A stretch of DNA of 64,000 nucleotides from Desulfobacterales bacterium (GCA_034003325.1 JAVEYW010000008.1:149409-213408), one strand, 5' to 3'. Shown: positions 46,873-58,320, counted from the first letter of the stretch. The notes: a model not told the origin generated them from the letters alone. Program-made: numbers and translations.

Positions 46873-47457
46873 TTAGAACTTAACCTCGGGTGCGGTCTTG
46901 GCCCCTTCTTCCGCCTTGAAATATTCTTTTCGCTCCAGGTGCAACAGCATGCTGTTGGTCAAGCTGTTGGGAAATTTTCGAATCATGGCGTTGAAGGCCG
47001 AAACAGTCTCATTATAGCGCTGGCGGGCAACATTAATTCGGTTTTCCGTCCCTTCAAGCTGGCTCTGAAGGTCCAGAAAATTCTGATTGGCCTTTAGGTC
47101 GGGATAGCGCTCCACTACGACCATCAGGCGGGACAAAGCGGACGAAAGCCCCCCCTGAGCGCCAGCCAGCCGTTGCATGGCATCAGGATCACTTAAGTCT
47201 TTGGTCGTCATATTCACAGACGTGGCCTTGGCCCGCGCTTCAATAACGCCCTGAAGGGTTTCTTTTTCGTGCGAGGCAAAGCCCTTGACCGTTTCCACAA
47301 GATTGGGAATCAAATCGGCCCGCCGCTGAAGGGTGCTCTCAATATCCGCCCATGCCTTGAAAACCCCCTCCTCAGCCTGCTGCATCGCGTTATACCCACA
47401 ACCAGGTATCAGAAATAAACAAAAAATGAAAAGCGCCAGGGTTAAAATCTTTTTCAT
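46873..47457 (-). CDS. lemA: LemA-family lipoprotein
   Basis: A 194-aa lipoprotein: leader [20 protein letters not shown] has a lipobox ending at C20, then the LemA helical bundle with [28 protein letters not shown] and [23 protein letters not shown] five bases before the ATG at 47457 sets the start against a longer frame. LemA members are membrane helical proteins of uncertain role, often co-located with TPM proteins, as here. Confidence 0.93.
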   Translation of the reverse strand: MKKILTLALFIFCLFLIPGCGYNAMQQAEEGVFKAWADIESTLQRRADLIPNLVETVKGFASHEKETLQGVIEARAKATSVNMTTKDLSDPDAMQRLAGAQGGLSSALSRLMVVVERYPDLKANQNFLDLQSQLEGTENRINVARQRYNETVSAFNAMIRKFPNSLTNSMLLHLERKEYFKAEEGAKTAPEVKF

Positions 47458-47740
47458 GAATGCCTCCGAATAGTCTTGTGTTTCAATCCTGATCCGGCAA
47501 AGCCGGAAGCCGGGCGGCTGGACTGCTGAGCAGCCAACGACCTTCTCCAATGATGCACGCGCTTTCGTGCCTGTTTCCGATATAGGGTCTACGACAATTA
47601 TGTGTCGATATGGTTATCGAAAGGGCCTAACACCGACTCCAACTTAAGGCACGGGCGCTTGGATTGCAAGTGGCGTATGGAGAAAAGCGGGGCATGCGCT
47701 CTGTTGGGTGCGTAGCTTATGCCTATCCGGCGATGGGCGC

Positions 47741-48595
47741 CTATGGAAAAGATAAAACCGTTACCAGCCGGGCAAACAGATCGTCCAAGCGCGCCTCTGC
47801 GGAAAACATGGCTTCCGTCGTTAAGAACCCGGAATCCAGCTCACGAAAAATATCTTCATATCGTGAAAGGGGAATTGCCGAATTTGCCCGTTGAACATTC
47901 GGCCGGGGATACTCGCCGTTATCAAATACATGATGGCATGGTCCGGGTGCATTTTCCTGGCGATAGGGCCAATCCAACTTCAGGCCGGCAAATTCTCGAA
48001 AAATCGCCCGCGCCTTCCGGTTTTCATTAAAATCCGATGCCACGATTTTTCGTGCCATTCTCATCTCTGTTTCCCTGAAAAAAGCCGCCAGAAGCCGGTG
48101 TTCGGTGATAATCAGCCCATAGAGGTACCAATGATCGATCGTTTCACGAATAATCATCTGATAGACGGGTGGCAGCATTCGAGATGTGGGGCAAAAATAA
48201 ATCCGGCAGGCCATGGCCCCATACCAGCTCATCCATCTAAAGTCTTTTCCCTCATTCCCGCTCGCGTTCGGATGCAGCAGACAGCCGATACGGTTCTTAT
48301 CAGCGCCGATCAAGCCCACAAACGGGCAATGATGAAACTCGGGGAAGGGCTTTTCTTTTGGCAGGGACCTTTCGATTTTTTGTTGAAACGCGTAGATATC
48401 GTCCTCGGTGCGGGGAACCGACGCAAATGCTTGGGTTCGACTAGATAGCAAGGCTTCAAGCCGGTCTTGGGATAACGATTTGATATTATAGAGCCCGCAG
48501 CAGGCACCGCAGGATACCGTTTCACTTATCTGGCAGAGATAAACGGCTTGCGATGGCGCGCTGCCGGGGGCTGGCGGCACAACCGGTTCACTCAC
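47741..48595 (-). CDS. YkgJ-family cysteine-cluster protein
   Basis: A 284-aa soluble protein with the CxxxCxxC-type cluster of the YkgJ/zinc-or-iron chelating family: SCGACCGLYN near residue 29, then CPFVG, GCLLHP and further Cys in ACRIYFC. The remaining part is helical. The GTG at 48595 has GAGGGG upstream and stands 10 bases after the thymidylate-synthase-like stop, so the two are probably co-transcribed. Cluster type and function unknown. Confidence 0.82.
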   Translation of the reverse strand: MSEPVVPPAPGSAPSQAVYLCQISETVSCGACCGLYNIKSLSQDRLEALLSSRTQAFASVPRTEDDIYAFQQKIERSLPKEKPFPEFHHCPFVGLIGADKNRIGCLLHPNASGNEGKDFRWMSWYGAMACRIYFCPTSRMLPPVYQMIIRETIDHWYLYGLIITEHRLLAAFFRETEMRMARKIVASDFNENRKARAIFREFAGLKLDWPYRQENAPGPCHHVFDNGEYPRPNVQRANSAIPLSRYEDIFRELDSGFLTTEAMFSAEARLDDLFARLVTVLSFP

Positions 48596-48605
48596 GGCAC
48601 CCCCC

Positions 48606-49397
48606 TCAAATCCGCATGCATCTGAGTTTTGCCAGATCTTCGGCATACCCGTAGAGATGAAGCCCCTTGCTCTCAACGATCATTTCGCCATCTTTGACCC
48701 CGATCTCCGCGGCCATATATTCTTTCAGGTTCTGAATACCGGCCAGGTTAGCGGGCAGCCCGCCCCACAAATCCCAGGAGCGAAAATAGATGACAAAGTG
48801 CAGGGTGTCATCCTGAATACGGGTATCGATAGACCGCAAACACGGCGGGTCCAAAAGGGCCATATCCGTGGGATGCGCCACCTGAAGCACCATTTGGTTA
48901 TTTCGGTAACCAAAATGCTTATAGGTGTGAATGGCCCACTCGATCTGGTTCAGATAAAACCGGCCGTCCTCTTCGAAAAGCATTTTCCCGTCCACAGGAC
49001 GTTTATCGATAATTTCGGTTTTTCCTTTTTCCCACCACGCCAATTTGTCGCCGGTAAGGGGCGCCCGGGTCAGCCGCTCGCCGTAGGTGTAAGATTCCCC
49101 TTCGGCTTTCTGACCGGTCATGAGATATTCCACATAGGAGCGTTCATACCCCTGCCCACCGTATATATAAGCTTCCTCCACCGGGTTCGGGATTCCGCAC
49201 GCAGGCGGAATATCCGGCAACATCGGCCGGGTGGCGGGATAGCGCACATGGCCGACAAAATAATCATATTCCAGGCGCGTCTGTCCCGCATAAGACCCCC
49301 GATCAATCGTAAACCGGCGGCCCTTATCCAGAATATCGTGTACCGCCTGGAACCATAAGTCAGGTAAATCCCTAGCTTCAATAAAATGAATCTGCAT
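48606..49397 (-). CDS. Thymidylate synthase, archaeal-type ThyA-like
   Basis: A 263-aa protein with the thymidylate synthase fold signature: the nucleophile Cys in LDPPCLRSID, then YFRSWDLWGGLPANLAGIQ (phosphate-binding Arg and the substrate Asp/Asn motif) and HLYGY near the end. This resembles the archaeal-type ThyA more than E. coli ThyA, which has a different arrangement of these motifs. It would make dTMP (or methylate/hydroxymethylate another pyrimidine nucleotide, which cannot be excluded). GGAG lies six bases before the ATG at 49397. It pairs with the YkgJ-like gene. No dihydrofolate reductase is nearby. Confidence 0.75.
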   Translation of the reverse strand: MQIHFIEARDLPDLWFQAVHDILDKGRRFTIDRGSYAGQTRLEYDYFVGHVRYPATRPMLPDIPPACGIPNPVEEAYIYGGQGYERSYVEYLMTGQKAEGESYTYGERLTRAPLTGDKLAWWEKGKTEIIDKRPVDGKMLFEEDGRFYLNQIEWAIHTYKHFGYRNNQMVLQVAHPTDMALLDPPCLRSIDTRIQDDTLHFVIYFRSWDLWGGLPANLAGIQNLKEYMAAEIGVKDGEMIVESKGLHLYGYAEDLAKLRCMRI

Positions 49398-49589
49398 TGC
49401 CACTCCGCATTTATTTTTACTGGCGAGAACCCCCTAACACACCAAGCTTGCCCTATATCATTTTATCAGAAAAAATTCCACCCGCTTGCGTTATCTTTCA
49501 GGTCTCCGTCAAAGTCGCGCAAGTGTAAGAAATCAGAAGGCCACGAAATAGCGCTGACTTTTTGAGTTCGAATTTGTTAAGTTGCTTTT

Positions 49590-51182
49590 ATGAGCAACCT
49601 AAAAATTTCGCCTTCAACCAGCCCACCCCGCTTTGTTTTACGTCCCGTTCGACGCGACGAGATGGATCGTTGGCGTACCTTGATGCGCCAGCACCACTAT
49701 CTCGGCTTTGAGCGGATCGTAGGAAAATCCCTTTGCTATGTTGCCACCACTAATGAAAGCCAGGTTATAGAAGAGAAAAATACTTCCATCGGACGATTGT
49801 GCAAATATTTGCTGGGCGCTCCCACCGAAACAGCCAGAAATATCCTCAAGCGCAAGGAAAAGTCTGAAGAAAAACCGGAAGCACCCCTCAAAAAACAAAA
49901 AGGCCATGGCAAAAAGCCGGCATCCGCCTATGAGGGGGCTACCAGGGTCATTATCGAACACGCCCGGCTTGCGCCCAAAGATCCCTGTCCGGAATGTGAA
50001 AAGGGTAAACTCTACGAGTTGGCCATGCCCTCGGTGTTTGTTCACATTACCGGCCACGCACCGCTCAAGGCCACCGTGTATGAACGAACACGGCTTCGCT
50101 GCAATCTTTGCGGCGAGGTGTTCACCCCGGCGCTTCCGGCTGAAGTGGGGGATAACAAACATGATGAATCAGCCGCAGCGATGCTGGCACTCTTAAAATA
50201 CGGCTGCGGTATGCCCTTGAATCGGCTTGAAAAGCTTCAGGGGCATTTGGGTAACCCCCTTGCCGCTTCAACCCAGTGGGATATTCTCAATGCATCGGCA
50301 ATCCATCTTGCTCCGGTCTACGATGCTCTCGTTGAGCACGCCGCTCAGGGGCAGCTCCTTCACAATGACGATACCACCATGAAGGTGCTCTCATTATTAA
50401 AGGAGCCGGACACGGAAAATAACCGCACGGGAATCTTTACTTCAGGCATCGTCAGCATCCGGGATGAGCATCGGGTCGCCCTGTTCATGACCGGCCGGCA
50501 GCATGCCGGGGAAAACCTCACCGAACTTTTAAAACAGCGAGCCACTGGCCTTGCGCCCCCCATCCAGATGTGCGATGCCCTCAGCCGCAACGCATCCAAG
50601 GATTTTGAAACCATCATGGCCAATTGCCTTAGCCACGCTCGCCGTCAATTTGTGGAATGGGTGAACCGTTTCCCTGAAGAGTGCGAATATGTCATCAAAA
50701 AACTGGGAACCGTCTACCACCATGATGCGATTACCAAACAACAGGCACTGCCAATGGAGGAGCGGCTCAAATATCATCAGATTCACAGCGGTCCGCTCAT
50801 GGCCGATCTTAACGCCTGGTGTAACCGGCAGATCGGTGAAAAACTCGTGGAACCAAACTCCGGCCTGGGCAAAGCGATACATTACATGCTCCGGCATTGG
50901 GAAAAATTATCCCGGTTTTTACATGTACCCGGCGCTCCGCTGGATAATAACATATGCGAACAGGCGCTAAAACACGCCATTCTCCACCGCAAAAATGCGC
51001 TGTTCTACAAGACCCAACGGGGCGCTAAAGTGGGGGATCTGTTTATGAGCCTGATCCACACTTGTCAGATGGCCGGGATCAATCCACTCGATTATCTTAC
51101 GTGGCTGCTCAAACAGGCATCGAAGCTGATACTCTCTCCCAGCGATTTCTTGCCTTGGAATTATAACCCTCAACATCCCTAA
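49590..51182 (+). CDS. IS66-type transposase with DUF4338 (DruA)-like N-terminus
   Basis: A 530-aa protein. Residues ~12-58 (RFVLRPVRRDEMDRWRTLM then HHYLGFERIVGKSLCY) match the start of DUF4338/DruA proteins. From ~60 it is an IS66 TnpC: Lys-rich stretch, zinc-binding CPEC and CNLC pairs, catalytic HNDDTTM and MCDALSRN, and the Glu in DNNICEQALKHA. The DUF4338 part stops short after its first block, and no further DUF4338 sequence is seen downstream. Only a weak ribosome site precedes the ATG. No IS66 orfA/orfB and no clear terminal inverted repeats were found. It may be a chimera formed by insertion, or a real IS66 subtype. Confidence 0.85.
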   Translation: MSNLKISPSTSPPRFVLRPVRRDEMDRWRTLMRQHHYLGFERIVGKSLCYVATTNESQVIEEKNTSIGRLCKYLLGAPTETARNILKRKEKSEEKPEAPLKKQKGHGKKPASAYEGATRVIIEHARLAPKDPCPECEKGKLYELAMPSVFVHITGHAPLKATVYERTRLRCNLCGEVFTPALPAEVGDNKHDESAAAMLALLKYGCGMPLNRLEKLQGHLGNPLAASTQWDILNASAIHLAPVYDALVEHAAQGQLLHNDDTTMKVLSLLKEPDTENNRTGIFTSGIVSIRDEHRVALFMTGRQHAGENLTELLKQRATGLAPPIQMCDALSRNASKDFETIMANCLSHARRQFVEWVNRFPEECEYVIKKLGTVYHHDAITKQQALPMEERLKYHQIHSGPLMADLNAWCNRQIGEKLVEPNSGLGKAIHYMLRHWEKLSRFLHVPGAPLDNNICEQALKHAILHRKNALFYKTQRGAKVGDLFMSLIHTCQMAGINPLDYLTWLLKQASKLILSPSDFLPWNYNPQHP

Positions 51183-51188
51183 CCTTCA

Positions 51189-51224
51189 TACCGGCAGCGG
51201 CCTTGTTGTTGGCTTCTGCCGGTA
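51189..51224 (+). repeat. Inverted repeat just after the transposase gene
   Basis: TACCGGCAG (51189-51197) pairs exactly with CTGCCGGTA (51216-51224). It begins seven bases past the transposase stop and has no T run. It could be a terminator-like end of the element or part of its right end. Confidence 0.4.
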
Positions 51225-51720
51225 ATTTCGACTCTTTGCTCTATAAACAGTGGCCCGATAACTGAAAAAAATTTCATTGCGCACGCCTGCCGGAAGAACA
51301 CGTTACAATCGATTATACCAAAAATGCCAGCGAAACATATTGTCATTTCCTTTCATGTGGTTATAGGCCACATTGCGGATAGGCGCCCTGGCACTATAAT
51401 TGCTTTACGCAAGCGGATACTGCATCCAAAATACAATTCAAAAAATGATGGCAGGCGGATGTTGCAGCTATCTTCCCAAACCCGTAGGCCTGACGGAATT
51501 ATCCAGTCATATTCAAAACGTGCTGGCAAAAAGCGATTCTTAATAGCCAAAAACAAACCATAGCAGAGCCTCACACTTTCGAAACCCTGAAAAATATTTT
51601 TTTGATATAAGATAAGGGGAAAGGATTCAATATTTTTTTAATCCGCTGGATTTCGACCATTTCCGGAACGCCGTCGTCACCAGCAGGAAATCACCACCGA
51701 ATTTGTTATAAACTCGAGCG
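51225..51720. other. A+T-rich gap between transposase and response regulator
   Basis: About 500 bases without a confident gene. On the minus strand, an ORF tail (51627-51720) reads ARVYNKFGGDFLLVTTAFRK-type sequence with G/C-ending codons, ending at TGA. It may be the leftover end of a lost gene. The rest is A+T-rich with no clear promoter. Confidence 0.4.
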
Positions 51721-52353
51721 CTATACAAGGTTGTTTTGAACGGCAAAACGGGACAGATCAGCATTATTGCGAAGATCAAGTTTTTTAAGAAGCCTGAAAC
51801 GGTAGGTATCAACAGTTTTGGTACTGATATGATATGATTCGGCAATCTCCTTGTTAGTATGTCCCTGTGCCAGACGTTTTAAAACCTGAAGCTCTCTTGT
51901 GGAAAGAGAATCTAAAGGCGACTTTCCATTTGCACCTCTTGCAAGGCGCAGGGCAAGCAATTCAGAGATTTCATCAGTAAGATAGCGCTTGCCGTTATAT
52001 ACTTTTCCGATGGCATCTACCAATTGTTCAGGAGCTGACTTTTTGGTTATATACCCCATAGCTCCGGCCTCAATTGCCCTTACCACATACTGCTCTTCTT
52101 GGTGCATGGTAAGCATGATTATCGGAAGGTCAGGTTTATAGTTCCTAATCTGCGCCACAACCTCAAGCCCGTCCATGCCGGGCATGGAAATATCAATAAC
52201 CGCCACATCGGGCGATTTTTCAAGAATCTTTTTAACAGCGTCATTGCCATCAGAAGCTTCTGCAATTACCTCCATGTTGCCGCTTTCTTCCACGATTCTG
52301 CAAAGCCCGGCCCTTACAATACGGTGATCATCTGCCAATAAAACCTTTATCAT
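51721..52353 (-). CDS. NarL/FixJ-type response regulator
   Basis: A 210-aa transcription factor: receiver domain (1-120) with acid pair DD at 8-9, phospho-acceptor Asp in VAVIDISMPGMDG (~54) and Lys in ITKKS, then a LuxR-type helix-turn-helix (145-205, LSTRELQVLKRLAQGHTNKEIA). Partner is the sensor kinase encoded just upstream, whose stop overlaps this ATG by four bases. The nearby malic enzyme gene is a natural target. Confidence 0.95.
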   Translation of the reverse strand: MIKVLLADDHRIVRAGLCRIVEESGNMEVIAEASDGNDAVKKILEKSPDVAVIDISMPGMDGLEVVAQIRNYKPDLPIIMLTMHQEEQYVVRAIEAGAMGYITKKSAPEQLVDAIGKVYNGKRYLTDEISELLALRLARGANGKSPLDSLSTRELQVLKRLAQGHTNKEIAESYHISTKTVDTYRFRLLKKLDLRNNADLSRFAVQNNLV

Positions 52354-54425
52354 AAATCCCCCTGGATATCCGTCTTCAATTCAAAGCTTATCCGTGTACC
52401 TTCATGGGGCAAGGATTCTATAGTTAGCATACCTCCGACAATACCGGCACGTTCCCTCATCCCTGCCACACCCAGGGATTCTTTTGTTGAAGATATATCA
52501 AAGCCCTGACCGTCATCTGTTATTATCAGCCTCAAAATCTTGTCCTGTTCATGCAAACTGACAGTTACGTGCGTAGCATTTGCATGACGGGCAACATTGG
52601 TAAGGCTTTCCTGGGCAATGCGATAGGCTGCGGTAGCAATAGTATCGTTTAATGCCGGCACATTATTATGTTCAAAAATACATGTTATTCCGGTTCGTGT
52701 TTCAAAATCAGATGTAAACCAGTCCAAAGCATCGACAAGCCCAAGATCGTCCAGAACTCCGGGACGCAGTCGGATAGCAATATTTCTAACATCATCGATG
52801 GTTTTATCAATCAAATCCCTCATTGAAGATGCATGGTAAGCGGTTTTTTCGTCCTTATCTTTTGTGCGGTTTAATATCCATACCGCATCCATGCGAAGAA
52901 CTGTGAGAAGCTGCCCAAGCTCATCGTGCAGTTCCCTGGCAATGGCGGCACGCTCCTTTTCCTGTCCCGTAATAACGCTGCCTGAAAGCCGTTTAAGCTG
53001 CTCCTGATTTTTTTTCAATGGGGTAATGTCAGTTGAAATTGCGCCCACACCACTTATATGTCCTGCCTCATCATAAATTGGAAATTTTACGGATAAATAG
53101 TTGTGCACCGCCCCATGATAGGTAACGCTGTGTTCCACCCGGCAGGAATGCTTTTCCATAAGGACCTTTTGGTCGTTGACCTGAATTTTTTTGGCCACCT
53201 CTTCCGGCATAAATTCATGCGCAGTCTTGCCCCTTATTTCCTCGTTTTTAACCCCGAATATTTCTTCATAACGCGTATTGACTAAAATATAACGCTCATT
53301 TATATCCTTCATGTATATTACATCAGGAGTGTATTTCAAAATACCTGTAATTTCTCTCGTACGCTCCGCTACCTGACGCTCAAGATCTTTTGTATAAAGG
53401 CTAAGTTGTTCTTTGGCAACCTTGAGACCTTCTTCTGCTTTCTCCCGCCTGACAATCTCTTTGGCACCATTAATATAAAGAATGACTACAATAAAACCAA
53501 ATAAAAAACATAATATAACAATAATTGTGCCTGTTATGTGGATAAATGGAGTGGAAAAACCTTGGGAGATTGTGCCCAGATTTTGAAGATGCAAAAGGTT
53601 CCAGCCCTTATAATCCTCCATTTTCGCTCTGTGCATCAGGTATTTGTTATTCCGTTTATCTGTAACAAATCCTTCGGTATTTATTTTCAGACCAGTCCAA
53701 TCCCAAGGGCCTGTCCCAAACTGCTCAGAGCTGACAATCTCCGAAATTTTTTTCTCGGACTCTTTCCACAATAAGCCATACTGCCATTCTTCCCTGGTTG
53801 AAACAAAAACAATATCCTGGGGAGAGGTGAACAAAACGATCTCTCCCGGTTCCGCACTGAGATTGTGTTCAATATCCTTGACCGACGCTTTGATAACAGC
53901 AACCCCTAAGGGCTCTTTTAAATTTTTTACATAAACTGGATGGCTATAATAGGCCCCCCGTTTACCTGATGTTATGCCAATGGCAAGATATGTTGTCGGA
54001 ATACCCTGAATTGCCTGCTGAAAATAGGGGCGAAACTTTATATTTTTACCGACAAAATAATCTGATTTATTCTTTTTGGTTGATATTACAACATTTCCAT
54101 TATTATCCGCAATATAACATATTTCTGCATCCAGACTGCTATTGAAATGCTCTGCCAGAAGGCTGGCTTTTTCCAAACTTTTCGGGGTGGGTGCTGAAAT
54201 GGCTGTTGCAATTTCCTGCATTCCTGCCAAGACTCTGACGGGTTTTTGATATTCCGACAGCAAGGATGAAAGATGTTTTTTTATCTTTTCCGTCCTGGCA
54301 ACAGCCTGTTTTTCAGCATTTTTAATTTCAGTGTTTTTTATTGATGAATAATAAAAATAGCCTCCGACAAAAGAAGATATTAATGCCAGCAGTGACAGCC
54401 CCAGTATAATCAGGCGTAGCTTCAT
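52350..54425 (-). CDS. Membrane sensor histidine kinase with DctB-like cache domain
   Basis: A 691-aa HisKA_3-type kinase. Helix 1 (~6-26), periplasmic sensor (~28-300), helix 2 (~300-325), coiled linker, PAS (~365-480), then HisKA_3 with the phospho-His in ARELHDELGQLL and a HATPase domain (GLGMRERA-type VAGMRERAGIVGG). The sensor has KFRPYFQQAIQG and GAYYSHPVY, typical of the DctB-like dCache that binds C4-dicarboxylates. It is coupled to the NarL-type regulator and adjacent to malic enzyme, so dicarboxylate or malate sensing is likely (inference). GGAG six bases upstream of the ATG. Confidence 0.93.
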   Translation of the reverse strand: MKLRLIILGLSLLALISSFVGGYFYYSSIKNTEIKNAEKQAVARTEKIKKHLSSLLSEYQKPVRVLAGMQEIATAISAPTPKSLEKASLLAEHFNSSLDAEICYIADNNGNVVISTKKNKSDYFVGKNIKFRPYFQQAIQGIPTTYLAIGITSGKRGAYYSHPVYVKNLKEPLGVAVIKASVKDIEHNLSAEPGEIVLFTSPQDIVFVSTREEWQYGLLWKESEKKISEIVSSEQFGTGPWDWTGLKINTEGFVTDKRNNKYLMHRAKMEDYKGWNLLHLQNLGTISQGFSTPFIHITGTIIVILCFLFGFIVVILYINGAKEIVRREKAEEGLKVAKEQLSLYTKDLERQVAERTREITGILKYTPDVIYMKDINERYILVNTRYEEIFGVKNEEIRGKTAHEFMPEEVAKKIQVNDQKVLMEKHSCRVEHSVTYHGAVHNYLSVKFPIYDEAGHISGVGAISTDITPLKKNQEQLKRLSGSVITGQEKERAAIARELHDELGQLLTVLRMDAVWILNRTKDKDEKTAYHASSMRDLIDKTIDDVRNIAIRLRPGVLDDLGLVDALDWFTSDFETRTGITCIFEHNNVPALNDTIATAAYRIAQESLTNVARHANATHVTVSLHEQDKILRLIITDDGQGFDISSTKESLGVAGMRERAGIVGGMLTIESLPHEGTRISFELKTDIQGDL

Positions 54426-54476
54426 ATTTTTCTCCGATTCCCGGGCTCGTGCCCGGGAATAAAGCGACCGGTAATC

Positions 54477-56132
<1,656 letters not shown>

Positions 56133-56387
56133 TTAATATCCCGGGCTCAATAATTCCCAGTTAGGTTTTACATCAGCTATTTCAAAGTGGTACTCTGGTA
56201 ATCCTGAAACCGGCAATCTGTATTTATCAATAAATTAACTTCTTATAATCGATAGTAGCACTACATTGAAAGGGCCGGAGGACAGGTGCTTGGCGGAGTT
56301 TGAATCATCGGTAAGATTGACATAGCGCCATCGGACATTGTAAACAAATAGTAGGATCGTTCTAACACTTTGCTCGACTTCTTTTTG

Positions 56388-56825
56388 TTACTCAACAACT
56401 ATTTTTCCTTCTTTCTCAATTTTTCGGCGAGGCCCCTCACCCGATTTCTCCGCTTTTTCCAAGACATCCAAACGGTAAGCGAATGTTCCCGACTCCTTAA
56501 AATACAAACTCACCGTCTTGCCATACGCCAAAAAATCGGTAAGAAAACAACCTTCAGCCCCTATAAAACCAGATGAAGGATCGGTCGCAAGAATGCACGA
56601 TTTGGAATTCTCATGAAAATTAATACTAATGTTTTCTTTTTCAATCCAACTGACCCAAATGACGCAGCTATCTTTCGGCACCTTCATTTCATTTGGATAG
56701 AGATAAATTTGCACCTCTCCGCCAGCAGTCTCCTTGGCGATTCTAACAATGAAACACTGCGCTGCATCTGATAACCCGCCATAAGGCATGAAAAATAACC
56801 AATGACACCAAAACACCAATCCCAA
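56388..56825 (-). CDS. Small exported protein with cupredoxin-like look, apparently frameshifted
   Basis: The main frame (145 codons from a TTG) encodes a beta-rich soluble domain: VQIYLYPNEMKVPKDSCVIWVSW, then GCFLTDFLAYGKTVSLYFKESGTFAYRLDV. This layout recalls cupredoxin-like folds, but the copper His/Cys set is incomplete. A better translation start is the ATG at 56850, behind GAGGGTGGTGA, in a different frame; its first ~24 codons (MKDTICNLIGIGVLVSLVIF) form a good signal anchor and then run to a stop at 56743. A +1 shift near 56770-56780 would join the two. So the gene is either broken, or the assembly has one base error. Function unknown. Confidence 0.6.
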   Translation of the reverse strand: MGLVFWCHWLFFMPYGGLSDAAQCFIVRIAKETAGGEVQIYLYPNEMKVPKDSCVIWVSWIEKENISINFHENSKSCILATDPSSGFIGAEGCFLTDFLAYGKTVSLYFKESGTFAYRLDVLEKAEKSGEGPRRKIEKEGKIVVE

Positions 56826-56913
56826 TTAGATTACAAATTGTATCCTTCATTCACCACCCTCTTCTTTTTACCTGGTACATCAATGTCACGATATCCTGAA
56901 AAGTTACGTCGTC

Positions 56914-58224
56914 TCAAACCTTAGCTTCTGGGACAATTTCACCAATGATTAGCTGCGGGGTTTTGATGTCACCATTTTCATCCGTCACAATTAAACGGCT
57001 GGCATATAAAAAAAACAGCCCGCCAACGGGTAATAAGATAACAGCACATAGTATCCCTATCCGCAAAGAATCCACCCCGAAATCAGTGTGTAACATATCG
57101 CTTATAAATCCTATCAATGAAGGGCATATTCCCATCCCGAAGAAATTAACTAGCAAAATAACAATGGCAATTGTCATCGCCCTAATGCTTGAATCCACTG
57201 AGTGGTGAATCAATGCGAAACAGGGTGCTGTATGTGCAAAAATCAAAACATATACGCATGTCACACAACCATAAAAAATGGTTAGGTTCTTTGTTGTCAT
57301 AGCAAACAAAAAAAAGGGAGTAGCCAAAAAAACGAATATGGCAGGCAGGTAAGCCAACCAGCGGGCATCTTTTTTGTAAAGTCGGTCCGATATTGGGCCT
57401 GACGCCAACGTCCCAAAAATACCTGATATTATGGATACAATACCCAATCCCATGCCGATTTGACTAAAACTCAACTCAAGACTGCGGTGCATAACCGTCG
57501 GCAACCATACCGTTATTATGGATAACATAAAGGATACACACGCGATGTGCGCCATACAGGTGGTCCTGAAAAGTTTGTTGCGCAAAAGAAGGGTTATTGT
57601 TTGCCATATGGTCGGCCCCGGTTTGGCATTTTCCCGCTTGTTCCCTTCAGGACGGACAGGTTCCTTTAACCATAATTTAGCGGCGACGGCGAGCAACAAA
57701 CCTGGAAGCCCTATTGTTATGAGGGTAATTCTCCAACCATAAGCATCGGCCAACCATCCGCCGACAAACATGGCAGATGCCGTACCAAATGGTTGAGCGG
57801 CATGGTATATTGCCATCACCTTGCCTCGATCTATGGGTTTATAAATGTCCACCATAATAGAATGGGCACTAGGCGCGCATCCCGCCTCACCGATACCAAC
57901 TCCCATACGCGCAACAACCAACATTAGAAAATTTACAGCCAATCCGGAGAGTATCGTCATAAGGCTCCAAACGGATAGGCAGATAGTTATTAGGCTAACA
58001 CGGTTTTTCCGGTCCGCCAAATGCCCTATGGGAATTCCCATTACACCATAGAAAAAAGCGAAAGCCAGTCCGGACATCAACGCGAGCTCAAAATCGGAGA
58101 GGTGCAAATCTTTCTTTATTAGGTCCAGTACGATACTGATTATATTTCTGTCCATGATGCTAAACATATAAATAACGCTTAACATCAGCGCCGGGCTATA
58201 TTTAACAAATTGATGTTCTTTCAT
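56914..58224 (-). CDS. Spinster-type MFS transporter
   Basis: A 436-aa inner-membrane carrier with 12 predicted helices. FSIMDRNIISIVLDLIKKDLHLSD, GHLADRKNR (motif A) and RMGVGIGEAGCAPSAHS are the marks of the spinster-like (sphingolipid/lysolipid carrier-like) branch. The ATG at 58224 follows AGGA by 11 bases; the frame extends upstream without a better start. It lies 96 bases downstream of the RND gene in the same direction. Substrate unknown, but a hydrophobic or acidic metabolite would fit the neighbourhood. Confidence 0.9.
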   Translation of the reverse strand: MKEHQFVKYSPALMLSVIYMFSIMDRNIISIVLDLIKKDLHLSDFELALMSGLAFAFFYGVMGIPIGHLADRKNRVSLITICLSVWSLMTILSGLAVNFLMLVVARMGVGIGEAGCAPSAHSIMVDIYKPIDRGKVMAIYHAAQPFGTASAMFVGGWLADAYGWRITLITIGLPGLLLAVAAKLWLKEPVRPEGNKRENAKPGPTIWQTITLLLRNKLFRTTCMAHIACVSFMLSIITVWLPTVMHRSLELSFSQIGMGLGIVSIISGIFGTLASGPISDRLYKKDARWLAYLPAIFVFLATPFFLFAMTTKNLTIFYGCVTCVYVLIFAHTAPCFALIHHSVDSSIRAMTIAIVILLVNFFGMGICPSLIGFISDMLHTDFGVDSLRIGILCAVILLPVGGLFFLYASRLIVTDENGDIKTPQLIIGEIVPEAKV

Positions 58225-58320
58225 GGCATACAATATCCTGATTAAATCTATATATACGTGTAGCACCACCGGGGTGCAAAACTGCCCTTCTTTAAAAGAT
58301 TTGAAATATTCGGGTTCGAC

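Noticed and set aside
51353..51574. Minus-strand open frame of 73 codons near the transposase
   Set aside because: No ribosome site, no recognisable motif, and a mirror frame on the other strand of similar length.
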